DNA of 64,000 nt from Linnemannia schmuckeri (GCA_029449235.1 JANATG010000005.1:558001-622000), one strand, 5' to 3'; positions 1 to 11,058 are shown, numbered from the stretch's first letter. Made by a program: numbers and translations. Notes: generated by a model from the letters alone, not told the origin.

Positions 1-522
1 GGAGAAAAGAAGAACAGAAAAGGGTTTTACGGTGAAGAAATGAAGAAGGAAGAAAGCGAAGAGCGAGAAGACGAAAAAAAAAAAGAAAAGAAAAGGAAAG
101 GAAAGAAAAGAAAAGGCAGAAGAGGCGAGCCCAGCTAGGGGGCGTGTTGGGATCATCTCATTTCATTAGTGATTTGATCTCTCTCCTCCCCCTTCAGCTC
201 CGTTCGTTCTCCTCTGAGCCGTCGACTAATTAAACAGTCTGTGTTTGTGTGTTGGACAATGGGAACTATACTCGGGAGCACAAGATATATCCTCAAACAA
301 CAGCCGACTACTCCTCCAGAGGCAACACAAAACAAGACAAAGAAACAAAGGCAGACAGTATATGTCCAATTGAGACAATGTTAATGGTCAACAGTCAATA
401 AGCAACTAAACTGAACGAGAGCTATCATCATCTGGCTACCAACACTGTCTGGCAGGACATAGCCATGCAGGCACATCTATGTATCCCCGGTAGCAAGTTT
501 ATTTGTTTTACTTTCTATTGCA

Positions 523-1489
523 GGTACCTCTTCCAGGATACCATGTCCTTCAACCTCCCTTCCCTTCTTGAATACGCACTCCTTGGATCCAATGTCAAGG
601 TTGGTCTTCACCCCTTCTTGCACTCTTTTTTTTCTCAATTCCTGCCCACTTTCGCATCATACGTGTGTTTGTGCGCTATCGCGCGTTAGTAGGATAAGTA
701 AGGGGGTAACGGATCTGGTAGGGATCTGATTCCTACACAGATCCCCCTATCCTTCATCTCTGCTCACTTTGCATAGACTTACATCGAGCACTGTTGCTCT
801 TGGCTCATTTTCTATGCATTATAGAATAAGTAAGGGTTGGATGGAGGTGAAGGACAACTTGTACGATCGTGTCGACCCTTACTTGCTGCTTGATATCGTT
901 AGCAACATCATCTTTATTCTCCTTCCACGGCGTGTTTTTATGGATTTCCTTTATTTGGACACGACACTGCCAACAGCGACTCCTTGTCGCCGTGGTCGCC
1001 ATCGGCCTTATCGTTGTTTTCTTTTGTTTGTAAAAAAATGAAAAGCTGCCTTGAACGAAAAAGAAAAAAGAAAACCCCCCCAACAACAATGACGCTCATG
1101 AATCGGTTGTTGTTGTTTGTTGTAATACATCTGGAACACACTTATTTTTGTTTTTGACTGCTGCTCCTAAGGCATGGCATGGTCGATAACATCATCACCA
1201 TCTCATGGACCTTTGCTCGAGTGCTCTTTGTACACCAATCTGCTGTTTGTGGTTGCTTTGTTGTTTTCTATTCCTGTCATAACAAGCACCAAGAGCAATG
1301 CCCCGAGAAAAAAAAAAAAAAAAAAAAGGCGCTTACAATTAGTCCATAATCGAGAAGGCTGTACCTGTTTTTGCTTGAAAACTACTTGACGTTACTAACT
1401 TGCTCGTTTTTTTTCTGATCTTGCTATTTTTCGAATTCCAGGTAAACGGCAGTCTGGCGGAATGGTATCTTATATTGTACATGGTTCTT
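523..1489 (+). other. Possible small spliced gene (two candidate exons)
   Basis: A good 3' splice site (pyrimidine tract then TTGCAG) ends at 522. It is followed by an ATG at 543 that opens 19 codons, MSFNLPSLLEYALLGSNVK, ending at 599/600 before a GTTGGT donor-like site. A second exon-like segment follows a CCAG acceptor at 1441 and reads VNGSLAEWYLILYMVL, ending before GTGAGT at about 1490. Both segments are phase 0, so they join in frame into a short hydrophobic peptide. If the second donor is not used the frame stops after seven more codons. I do not recognise the protein and cannot place later exons. It may be a fragment of a larger gene or chance. Confidence 0.2.
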
Positions 1490-3916
1490 GTGAGTTCAGC
1501 TTTTTGGAGTTGAGGGCCCGGTCGGGGTTTTTTCTTTGCAATCGAGCACCTTCTTTGAGTAAGGGAGGCTAGGTCATCTTACACCATAACCATAGGCTAA
1601 TGCACCAAAAGGATCATGCTGTTGAGAGCACAGCGAGCGGGACGAGAAGAAGAGGAAGGGGAATGATAAAATGAGGTATCCCTTTGTGTGACGAAAATTC
1701 ATTTTTACATTCCAGCGCGGCTGTCATCTTCCATCTCCTATTTTTTCTTTTCTCGCCATATTTTTTGCAACTCGGGAAAGTGTTTTCCATGGTGTAAGGA
1801 GGGACATAAGAAAAATCCTCTCGATCGAACACAAGGAACAAAAAAACTTTTTCAAAGAAAAAGAAGCGAGTGAATTTGCAGGGTGCTGGAGAGTGGCGAA
1901 GACAAGGGAGGCGGCAGATAGGGGAGAGGAACAAGGAAGTAGTGAGCAAAATCGCAAAAAAAAAAGACCGATATCGCTCTACTCCCTCAACCAGTCTGGA
2001 CTCCTTTCACCTCATAACCGCATTGATTGCTGGGTAATCCTGTTCATTCTGTTTTTAACGAGATTTCCTCATGGCTCTGACCTTGTAAAGTATGTTCCTG
2101 TAATTACGATCGAAATAGATGAGCGAGGGAGGGTATTTGGTTTTGTCCTACTTCTCGGCAATGACGAGTTATCTACCCATTTAGAAAACAAGTGTGAGTG
2201 GCTTTAACAAGATGCTATCTTCATTTCATGGGTTTTGCTTGTTCATTCGAAAAGCAAAAGAGAAAGGTGTAGATATCATTTTCTTTTCCTCCGTTTTTTT
2301 CGATCACCGTTACAACAACCAGCAAAAGGGATGAACAATCTATATAACGATGAGACCTCTACCTCATCACTCTCTTGTGAAATAAAAAAAAAAAGAAGAG
2401 AAAAGGAAAACATGGTTATTGAGCACTGACTGACAAAAAATGATTCCATCAGAGTAACTTTTTTTCCTGCTATCTCTTTCTTGAATGTTTTTGTTTGTTC
2501 CTGCAGATGAAAAAAATAGGGGAGGGAGTTGAGGGCCTCGACCACTTGAAGTTTACCCAGAGGAGAAACTGAATTAATTCAAAACAAAAAAAAGTCCCTC
2601 GGGCCCTTCTGCAGCGGAGTAGAGTGATTCCGAACGAGATGAGGTTAGCTGACCGGCTGTTATTCCAAAAGAGCAGAAAGGAAGTGGAGTGCACGCAGGA
2701 AAGCGATTACCTACGCAAAAATGATAATGCAAAAAATGAACGTGGATCCATCGGTGGGAATTGAACAACCACAAAGAGGGGAAAATATGTATCCTTTGAT
2801 AGATGATATGAACAACGAAATCTGAGTTGAGGATAGGGAGTGAGTGGGCCCGGCAACCCAAGCAGAACCCTTTGATCTGCGAACAATTTGCAAGTGAAGG
2901 TGAGAAGGGAGGGAGAGGGATGAGTGTTTTGATGTCCAGCCAACGAGGAGTGAAATTAAACACGGGTGGACGGAGTGAAGAAGGGAAAGACGGTCGTTGT
3001 TACTTTTTCGCGGATCAAAAATAGGAGATAACAAACATACTTTTTTTTTCTTTGCTTCGTTTTTTCTGTGCATATTGAGGGGCCAGGCAACAGGGTTTTC
3101 CTTCTCCCATCGTCCGTTTCTTACATATGTTATCATCTGCTCAGATCACAGTTTCCCTGGCGCCTTACGTTGACGAAGTACGGACAAGAGACATAAATAA
3201 ACATCTCGATTTTCTTTTTTTTTTCTTTTTTTGTGAACCAATACAAACCTCTTTCTCGCGCACACACCGAACCGTTTGTCGCTGAATATTTATTTTTAAA
3301 GGACAAACACCACGAGTTGGACTCTTCCAACTTTTCCGGAGAGTTTTCAGAACCTACTGACGACGGTCGTGTCTATATTTGAGCTCAAGATAATTTGACT
3401 TGCCGAACAACAGGTAGAAGAGAAAAGGACGACGGTAAAAAAGAAAGGAAGAAAGGTAGGATCGAGGTGTTCGGATAAAGGAAGAGATGGAACAATATTT
3501 TTAAGCAATTGAGACACACACGGAGAAGATCTTACCGTCGTGGAAAAATACATATAAACAACGACGACATGTGTGTGGTTAGTTATGCAAGAGGGGAGTA
3601 CGCAAAGCAAGCAAAAGCAAACAATTGAAGGGCTGTTTGTGTTTGCTTGTGTGTGGAGTGGGAGTGGGATGGACTGGCCAAAGATCATCAAAGCAAAAGC
3701 GGACAACGGGTTGATCGCGTTCTTGTTGTCTTTTTTCTTCTTAATCTGTTTGTTGATATTGAAGACGAGTTAATGGAAAGTGCGAATAGAGAGCTAGAGA
3801 TGTGTGTGTGTTTGTGCCTGGATGGGGCGAGTAGCGTGTACCTGACTAGCTAGTGCACTAAATAGGTCTAAGTGTTTCTATTTTTATTTTTTGTCCTGTC
3901 TAATGCGGTTGGGCAA

Positions 3917-4004
3917 GACATAGTCCATACATACATACATACATACACAGGTGTGTCTGTCTGTCCTGTCGCCATGCATATCTCACACACACACACACAC
4001 ACAC
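3917..4004. repeat. CATA and CA microsatellites
   Basis: About five CATA units start near 3917, and about eleven CA units lie near 3982-4004. They sit in non-coding DNA. Confidence 0.85.
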
Positions 4005-5244
4005 TTTGTCGATTACCGCATAAATATAATAAGGACAGAGGCAATCCAAAGATGGACAGACCAACCAGGTGCAGAGGGACAGGGGTAGCCATGTTGGTGA
4101 GGGGCACTGTTCAATTTGTTAGTTAGAATCGGACATTAGAAAAAGAAAAAAAGAGAGCATTTTTTCAGCGGACAAAAGTGAGATTGGGTAAAATTGCGGT
4201 TTTGATACAAGGGAACATCAGGGAAGCGATGCTTCTTTCTTGGGATATATGAGCAATTGAACTCGACAGGGTAAATGAATGAGCGAGGTAGTGTGTCTGT
4301 TGGTATGTGTCTATTATCATGTTTATACCTAGAAGAAGCGAACAGCAATGATGATGATAATGAAAGAAGAAAAAAGAAATACACAGCATTGAGTATATTC
4401 GGATGATGGATGTGAATGACAATAGTCAAGGTACTGTATCCCTTATGCCTATACGCCCATGGTCATCGTACTCTCTCTATCTTTGGCAAATAACAAACTC
4501 CAAAAAATGAAAAGGTGAGTGAACGGGCAAGGCACACGCCCCTCTCTGCCATCTTTTCCCTTTTCCACCTGGACACCCTTTTGACCATTTTATTATCTCT
4601 TTCCAACTCTCTTTTTTACTTTTCCTTTTCCTTTTTGTTTGTTCACTCTTCTTCGCTTCTGTCACCCCCTTTCCCTGTTCTTTAACTTGATCACTTCCTC
4701 CTCCTCTTTTTTCTCATCAGCACCTCAGTACTTTTCTTTACTCCACTTCCTCATCTAACGACACCCTCACACCTACGCACCTTCGCCTCTCTCTCTCTCT
4801 CCCTCTCTCTCACCCCACCCAACTTTAAACAATTGGCCTTTTATACCATTAGCATCCATTACCAACATCTCTTTATTATCACCTCAGGTACAGACAGCCT
4901 TCACTCTAACGGACTACTGACAGGCAAAAACACACTAAGGAGACAGGACACTCTCACTCCTCCTTTTCTCTCTTTCATAACTGCCTTCCCCTTTACAATG
5001 CCCTCTTCTCTCTCTTTCCCTCTGTCACTTTCACCTCCGTATTTGACTCGATAAATAATCGGAGGAAAGCTACACAGGATAAAAGAGGATTAAGGACCCA
5101 AAGGAGACAACCCAAAGTTCAGCTTGTTCCTGAAGCCCTTGGTTATTCAAACTACTGACCATACAATCAACAAACCCCTTGCTTTGAAGGCTCCTTGTTC
5201 TAACCCCATACCTTTCTATCCAAAACTCTCTCCCATGTCAACCA

Positions 5245-5252
5245 TATAAATA
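5245..5252 (+). promoter_or_regulatory. TATA box of the GT2 gene
   Basis: A consensus TATAAATA followed by GAGG lies about 220 bp upstream of the GT2 start codon, downstream of a long pyrimidine-rich + strand tract. This would place transcription start near 5280. Position and sequence support it; no transcript data. Confidence 0.5.
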
Positions 5253-5471
5253 GAGGTCATTCGTGCATACGCGTGAACAGCAAAAAGATATCACTACCTC
5301 CACCACGTTTTCCTATCTCTCGTTTTGTACTCGTTCTCGCTCTTTTCGCTCTCTTCTGTACCTTTTTGTTTTGTTGAGCGATAATACCCGACAAATCACA
5401 CGCACACCACACCAACAACAGCAACCAACATCGTAACGGACAGAACAGAAGGAAGGGATTACTAGAGCAGG

Positions 5472-7262
5472 ATGCTGTATCTGACAAAGGACTTGTTCCC
5501 TGTGTTCGTCCCACTGGGAATCATCGGGTTCTATCGCTACCTCTGGTTCGTAATCAAGCTCCTGGCCTACTTCTTCTACCGGCCCATGGAGCCCAAAGAG
5601 AACCCGACCTACCGTGCAGAATACGATGTCACCATCATTGTTCCGACCATCGACGCCGGAGAAGAGTTCAAGGAGGCGGCGCACTCGTGGCTGGTCAACA
5701 ACCCCAAGGAGATTATTATTATTACTGAGACCAAGATGAAGGACGCCCTTCAAGAACTCGCCAATTCAGTCGACCCGACCCGCATCCGTGTCCTGACGGT
5801 CCCCAAAGCCAACAAACGGTTGCAGATGGTGGAGGGTATCCGGAATACTACTAGTGAGATCATTGTCTTTGCGGATGATGATGCTATCTGGGGCCCACAC
5901 ACGTTGGAATATATCCTGGCCTGTTTTGAGGACCCCAACATGGGGGGTGTAGGCACTTCGCAAACGGTCAAGTCTGTGGGACGGTATCAGACGGTTTGGG
6001 AGGTCCTTGCTGGTTTCCGGTTGACGATTCGTAATATCGAGATTGCAGCCTCGACACACATCGACGGCGGAGTCTGCTGTCTCTCTGGACGGACGGCCGC
6101 CTACCGGACATGTATCCTTCAGGACCCTCAGTTTCAATACAACTTTACGCACGATTTCTGGCTTGGCAAGTATCCCTTGAACTCAGGCGACGACAAGTTC
6201 TTGACGAGGTGGATGGTCTACCACGGATGGAACACCTATATCCAGGTCTGCAAGGAAGCCGAGCTCCTGTCGACGTTCAAGAACAACTGGCGTTTCGTCA
6301 AACAGGTCCTCCGATGGACTCGTAACACCTGGCGGTCGGATTTCCGGTCCCTCTTCACTGAACGCAAGATTTGGAGCCGCCATCCCTATGTCGCCTTCAC
6401 GATGATTGACAAGATTTTTAACCCTATCACTCTCCTCTCGGGCCCAATCTCCGTCATCGTCATGGCCGCCAAGGGCGAGTTCCATCTGCCGTTGTGGGAT
6501 ATCATCATCTCATATATTGTCTGGTTGATGCTGACCCGTATTGTCAAGCTGCTGCCCCATCTGTTCAAGCGTCCTCAGGATATCATCTGGGTCCCCGCGT
6601 TCTTACTCTTTGGATACTACTTTGCGATCATGAAGATCTATGCCCTCTTCACGCTGCATGAGGTTGGTTGGGGAACTCGAGCTGGTATCGACCAAACACC
6701 CGCCGAAGTTGCGGCCGACAAGGAGAAGCAGCGGTTGGATACCGAACAGTTGGAGCAGGATCGGGAGAAGGCTGCCTATGAGGGTCGCGATGAAGCCACT
6801 CGTGCTGCCGTCGCTGCCGCCACCGCCGCCGCGGCCGCCACTGCCTACGAACAACAGCAGCAACAGCAGCAGCGTATGGAGCATCCTACCATGTTGCCAC
6901 CTAGACCTGACTCACCCGGCAGCAGCGAACTCATCCGCCACTTCTCGCGACAGCAGGAACAGCAACGTCAAACTGCCGCCGCACGAGCCACTCGCCTGGC
7001 AGCTACTACCACTCATGCCGACTATGACGACGACGAAGACGTGTACGAATACAATCAAGATGATGAGCTGGCTCAGTATTTCGCACAGGCCGACGCCACC
7101 CTCAGCAACCTCAACTTGGCCCAACAACAGCATCAGAATGTCATTTATGGAGGCGCTGGTGGTGCGAGTACGATAGACCTCTATGGTCGTAGTGGAGGCG
7201 TTCCCCCACCGTCAACATCGCCGCGTTCTGGTGGCGGCGGTGAGCGTGGAGGTTACTATTAG
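5472..7262 (+). CDS. GT2 polysaccharide synthase, Cps1 / hyaluronan-synthase-like
   Basis: Single-exon gene of 596 residues. It is a processive family-2 glycosyltransferase that would polymerise a sugar chain from a UDP-sugar at the plasma membrane. An N-terminal hydrophobic segment (about 8-34) precedes the GT-A domain. Visible catalytic motifs are the nucleotide-binding opening VTIIVPTID (53-61), the DDDA metal-binding site (D135-D137), the acceptor-site SGDD (238-241) and the Q278-x-x-R-W282 motif typical of processive synthases. Two to three membrane segments follow (about 315-395). The tail after 405 is low complexity, with an Ala run, a Gln run and acidic stretches. Fungal relatives (Cps1p, Zymoseptoria GT2) affect surface polysaccharide and hyphal growth on solid surfaces; that role here is inference. 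The product (hyaluronan-like, glucan or other) cannot be read from sequence. It converges with RTT109, with 164 bp between the stops. Confidence 0.88.
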   Translation: MLYLTKDLFPVFVPLGIIGFYRYLWFVIKLLAYFFYRPMEPKENPTYRAEYDVTIIVPTIDAGEEFKEAAHSWLVNNPKEIIIITETKMKDALQELANSVDPTRIRVLTVPKANKRLQMVEGIRNTTSEIIVFADDDAIWGPHTLEYILACFEDPNMGGVGTSQTVKSVGRYQTVWEVLAGFRLTIRNIEIAASTHIDGGVCCLSGRTAAYRTCILQDPQFQYNFTHDFWLGKYPLNSGDDKFLTRWMVYHGWNTYIQVCKEAELLSTFKNNWRFVKQVLRWTRNTWRSDFRSLFTERKIWSRHPYVAFTMIDKIFNPITLLSGPISVIVMAAKGEFHLPLWDIIISYIVWLMLTRIVKLLPHLFKRPQDIIWVPAFLLFGYYFAIMKIYALFTLHEVGWGTRAGIDQTPAEVAADKEKQRLDTEQLEQDREKAAYEGRDEATRAAVAAATAAAAATAYEQQQQQQQRMEHPTMLPPRPDSPGSSELIRHFSRQQEQQRQTAAARATRLAATTTHADYDDDEDVYEYNQDDELAQYFAQADATLSNLNLAQQQHQNVIYGGAGGASTIDLYGRSGGVPPPSTSPRSGGGGERGGYY

Positions 7263-7426
7263 TCTTTTACACATTCTTGCTTTTCGTTCTACTTACACAG
7301 CTACCTATACACCATCTTTCCGCTCGCATGTTACAACAATCCTTTTTTTGTCCTAATACACACTCCTTGTATTTATCATATCATTATTACAGTGTACAAT
7401 GAAAATGTTTGGTGAATATGTGAATG

Positions 7427-9574
7427 CTAAGAATCGGTCTTGCGCTTCTTGATGAAACTGGCTCCGAGAACGTTCACGACCGGCGCTGTAGAGGACGTCT
7501 CAGGGGTAGTAGTTGGCATGGTAGGGGTAGAGGTGGGGGCTGCTTTGCGCTTGATGAGACCAGCACCAAGGACATTCACCACCGGTGCAGTTGTTGTCGT
7601 AGCAGGTGCAGGTGTATTATTGGAAGGAGTGACGGAGGTGGGTGTATCGACTTTCCGCTTGATCAGGCCCGCGTCTAGGACATTGATCGCTGGGGTGGCA
7701 GTTGCAGTCGTGGTCACGATAGTGGCAACAGGAGTAGAGGCGGAAATTGGGGGTTTGCGCTTGATGAGTCCAACACTCAGCGTGTTCACGACCGCTGGTG
7801 TGGTTACAGGAGTGGGTAGTGCTACCGTCGTTGTCAAGTCTTCTATGACGGCCGGAGTTGGTGGTGGTGGAACATCTGAACCGTGGCACAGCATGATCTC
7901 AACGGTCCCCTTCTGGATCCACAACGGCCTCGCAGCAGGAACCACCTCTCCTCTCTCCTTCTCCTTCTCCTTGCCTTCCTTCTCCTGCTCCTGTCGACGA
8001 GCAGCCTCGACTTCCAAAGCATGTTCAGCCTCTCTCTCTGCCGATTTGCGAACCCAAACTTCAACCCGGTCCTGCCAACTCCTCGTCGACTTCCGTGCAT
8101 CCTCTAGCGTCGAAAACTCGAGATCCAATAAGAAGTTGATCACTTTTGTGTACCCCGCCGTCATCCCCGTTACCGCCTTCTCTTGCACTGCTCCCTTCAC
8201 CTCCTCTCCTTCCTCCTCGCTATCCTCATCCTCAGCTTCCTCAACAACACGGAAAAATCCTGTAATTTTACCAGCCCCACTCTCCTCCCCAATAGCAGCC
8301 AACTCCCAGAACGTCCGGATGTTCACAAATCCGCCCTGACAAGAGGGAGACTGCATCATCCGAGACTTGGGGTCATCCGGAAACTGTGGGATCAACGCAT
8401 TTGCGAGTTCGGTCGAGTCCTTGTCAGGATACCCGTACGTCCATTCAAACGCCTTAGTGGAGGAAGTGATGGTGGACGAGGTAGACCGGATGACGTTGTG
8501 AGCTTGGCGCTCGGTCTCGATTCCTGGGATGTGCCACCACCCTTTCACTTGCGTCTTCTTCCTGTCTCCTTCAGCTTCCTGCTCCAGGGTTGTTGTTGCT
8601 GCTGTATCCATGGATTCGGTATAGACAGAGGCGACAGTATTCTTCCACCACCGGACAAGCCCACGATCGTCTAGTACACGCTTCTGGGGGTTCTTGGCCG
8701 AGTTTGCAAACAGGTACTGTGGTTGTGCGCGCGCGAAAATGTACAATGATGTTTTCCGAGGACGATCCTGTTTAATCGTGGAGGTCGTGGGGTTCGTGGT
8801 GGAGGCGATGGAGAGGGCGGACATCTTGCCTGCAGCTGCTGCCGCGCTATTGGTTGTGTCGTTACTATTGCTGGTATCCTCGACCACGCTCGTACTTGTG
8901 GTACTAGTATCCACGAAAGAAGGCGAGGAGAACCCATGGTCATGGCTAGAATTGACGCGGATGGATCGAAGATATCCTTTGACGAGGGCCTGCGCAGGAC
9001 TCTTGCCTCTCAAGGTCTGAGTCTCCAATCCTGGAAGGGGCCAGAATCCTGAAGTATCGACTTTTGCAATATAGATTATCTTTTCCTCTCGTGCTCGTGA
9101 GCCCTTGCATCTTGCTGTGGGTGAGGATGGCGTGAGGGGCATGAGCGTGTATTCGAGGACTTCTAATCCTGCGACCAGGACTTGGTTCGTCGCCATATTC
9201 TCTTCCTTGTCCACGTTGGCCTCTGTATCCTTGCTGGAGGACGGGCCGGCGGAGAGGAGGACGAGTCGTTCTTGGACAAGGATCTGAGAATAGCGGGATT
9301 TCTGGACTCGGGGTGGGAAGAGTGTTGTGCAGGTCCTGGGGCGGGTCAGAAAGCTTTCAAGTCGGAATTCGTATGCATGGAGAGTAGCTGAGGGATCCGA
9401 GTCGGTTGTGGCATTAGTGGAGGTGGTGGTGTTGAGGGAGGTGTGGAGTTCTTGTGCGATGAACCGTAAGACGGGATTGTCCTTGTTGTCAAAGACAAAT
9501 GAATGCGACATTGGTGGCGACAGCAGTTGATCCTGGTTCCTGAGCGTTATGTTTTGAATCAAAAAGTTTGCCAA
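7427..9574 (-). CDS. RTT109: Histone acetyltransferase Rtt109 with repeated C-terminal motif
   Basis: Intronless, 715 residues. Rtt109 acetylates newly made histone H3 (K56, also N-terminal lysines) with the chaperones Asf1 and Vps75 and supports replication-coupled nucleosome assembly. Family hallmarks are IIYIAKVDTSG (166-176), the AQALVKGYL segment (194-202), SLYIFARAQPQYLFANS (276-292), VLDDRGLVRWW (300-310), FPDDPKSR (398-405) and FWELAAIGEESGAGKITGFF (422-441). By family knowledge D400/D401 and K403 correspond to the yeast Asp pair and the autoacetylated Lys (D287/D288, K290). A Ser/Thr-rich insertion lies at about 206-270 and an acidic one at 444-460. From 596 to the end the motif VxNVLGAGLIKRK occurs four times between Pro/Thr-rich linkers. 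A second possible start is Met22. Homologues are mostly around 400-550 residues, so this one is long because of insertions and the repeated tail. Confidence 0.88.
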   Translation of the reverse strand: MANFLIQNITLRNQDQLLSPPMSHSFVFDNKDNPVLRFIAQELHTSLNTTTSTNATTDSDPSATLHAYEFRLESFLTRPRTCTTLFPPRVQKSRYSQILVQERLVLLSAGPSSSKDTEANVDKEENMATNQVLVAGLEVLEYTLMPLTPSSPTARCKGSRAREEKIIYIAKVDTSGFWPLPGLETQTLRGKSPAQALVKGYLRSIRVNSSHDHGFSSPSFVDTSTTSTSVVEDTSNSNDTTNSAAAAAGKMSALSIASTTNPTTSTIKQDRPRKTSLYIFARAQPQYLFANSAKNPQKRVLDDRGLVRWWKNTVASVYTESMDTAATTTLEQEAEGDRKKTQVKGWWHIPGIETERQAHNVIRSTSSTITSSTKAFEWTYGYPDKDSTELANALIPQFPDDPKSRMMQSPSCQGGFVNIRTFWELAAIGEESGAGKITGFFRVVEEAEDEDSEEEGEEVKGAVQEKAVTGMTAGYTKVINFLLDLEFSTLEDARKSTRSWQDRVEVWVRKSAEREAEHALEVEAARRQEQEKEGKEKEKERGEVVPAARPLWIQKGTVEIMLCHGSDVPPPPTPAVIEDLTTTVALPTPVTTPAVVNTLSVGLIKRKPPISASTPVATIVTTTATATPAINVLDAGLIKRKVDTPTSVTPSNNTPAPATTTTAPVVNVLGAGLIKRKAAPTSTPTMPTTTPETSSTAPVVNVLGASFIKKRKTDS

Positions 9575-9842
9575 GCGCGTTTTGGTGTAAAATCCAACTG
9601 GGCGAAATAGTCACAAAACGAAAGGCTTCGATCACCATAATACGCCCAAAAAAAGATTGCTGAAGTCTCCAGACGCTCTCCTTTCTTGATCATGCTAAGC
9701 GCCATGCTGGTACACCATTATTCCAACTTGTGCCATAGTTCCTAGTAGAATGCCACGAGTATTTTTGATAATATGAAAGTACGAATGCTGTTGTTGAATG
9801 AAAATGTGTGATAAAAATACAGTTGTCGCCTTGAACCTCCAA

Positions 9843-11058
9843 TTACTCCATCATCATCATCTCTACCTCTTTCCTCCACTCTGCCTTCTCGTCCTCTTCC
9901 TTCTCGTTTTCTCGCTCCTTCCCCCGCTGCTGGCACTGCAGAACAAGTTCCCTCGTCAACAGAATCGCCTGCCGATAACTGTACAGATCCAGTCCATCCA
10001 TCAATCGCGCCGTCCTCGCCTCCAGAATCCAGTGCCCTCCTCCTCTCCTGTCGCTGTTTCCGTCTATTTCCTTGCTGCTGCTGCTGCTGCCTGTTGATGT
10101 TCCGATGGAAGTGGAGTACACGACCTCGCCCATAAACTGGAACAACGCGTGCTTTTCAAACACTCGTGCACCCAGAAGCTGTGTATCGATCCACAAGACC
10201 ACCTTTGGTGCCCGTCTCGGCTTGGTCGCAGTTGTCGTGGTGGTGGAAGTAGTTAATGTCGTGGCAAGTCGTTCCTGCTCATTGCACTCGTCTTCGTCAA
10301 CGTCGGAAGGTACCAAGAAAGGGTCCTCTTCGTCACCGGACAACACAGTTAGGTCGAAACACTTCTTGACTGTTACTCCCGCTTTTTGCTGTTCAGCCTT
10401 GTTGAGCAAAGGCTCGACGACTTTCTGTTCGACAACGTCCGATTCGTCGATAACCTCAACAACTTCAGGTTCGTCCATAATTTCATATACATCCTCATCT
10501 TCGCCTTCGCTGTCCGTGACCAAATCGATCGCCGTACTCTTGTTGCTATTTGTGTTCCCTCCTTCTGCTCCTGGTCCTGCCCCTGGTCCTAATCCTGGTC
10601 CTGGTTCTGATTCTGGTTCTGGGGTTGACGACCAACGAATAAGATCTTTTTTCTTGCGCCGTTTGGTCCTGGTACCGCCGGTGGCCGGAATAACGATAGG
10701 TTGGGACATATACTCGTCATGGAAACACGACTCGACCTTCGCAATCTGCCTCTCCATATCATACTCTGCCAACCTATTCCATTTCAAAATAAAACAAAAA
10801 AATATCAGTTCTCTGTTCTTCCTTTCACTCCTTCCCGTAACCTCGTAACCACGATCAACAAAGGCGGAATGAGACGTGAGTCCATGGGACGGAAGATGGG
10901 AGAGGGAGGGAGGCGGAGTGATGAGAGGTGTAGTTTTACCGTCCAAGGATCCGGAAGTAACCTGCACTGTGGACACGGCGAGGATCGAGTCGTTTAAGAG
11001 TCTCGTGTAGCTCATTCAAGAAAACCAGTTTGTGCTCTGGAGCTATGTTGGTGTCCAT
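9843..11058 (-). CDS. TEN1: Ten1-like CST telomere-complex subunit with large acidic insertion
   Basis: Two exons: 11058-10940 and 10773-9843, with a 166-bp GTAAAA...ATAG intron. Together they encode 349 residues and the frame is kept. Ten1 is the small OB-fold subunit of the Cdc13/CTC1-Stn1-Ten1 complex that caps telomeres and helps lagging-strand fill-in. The OB fold is recognisable in two halves. The first is GYFRILGRLAEYDMERQIAK (33-52), matching the RTFGRL-LYD opening of Ten1 proteins. The second is KVVLWIDTQLL (230-240), ALFQFMGEV (249-257) and WILEARTARLMDGLDLYSYR (288-307), matching the strands and final helix. Between them (about 66-228) is an acidic, Pro/Gly-rich insertion with three SUMO-interaction-like motifs; a second Ser-rich insertion lies at 259-286. 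The start at Met1 gives the expected short N-terminal leader, but an upstream exon cannot be excluded. Identification rests on pattern, so TEN1 is likely but not certain. Confidence 0.72.

Larger units (their letters stand above)
1..5471. other. Largely non-coding region upstream of the GT2 gene
   Basis: No convincing long gene was found over these 5.4 kb. Open frames are short and rich in low-complexity residues. The region holds purine-rich DNA at the start (1-120), a CATA/CA repeat near 3917-4004, and a strongly pyrimidine-rich + strand from about 4530 to 5240 that looks like the promoter and leader of the GT2 gene. The one exception is a pair of small putative exons at 523-600 and 1442-1489, listed separately. 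Confidence 0.5.

Noticed and set aside
7440..8339. 299-codon open frame on the + strand
   Set aside because: It lies fully antisense to RTT109, whose conserved motifs are on the minus strand. The frame is open because of biased codon use.
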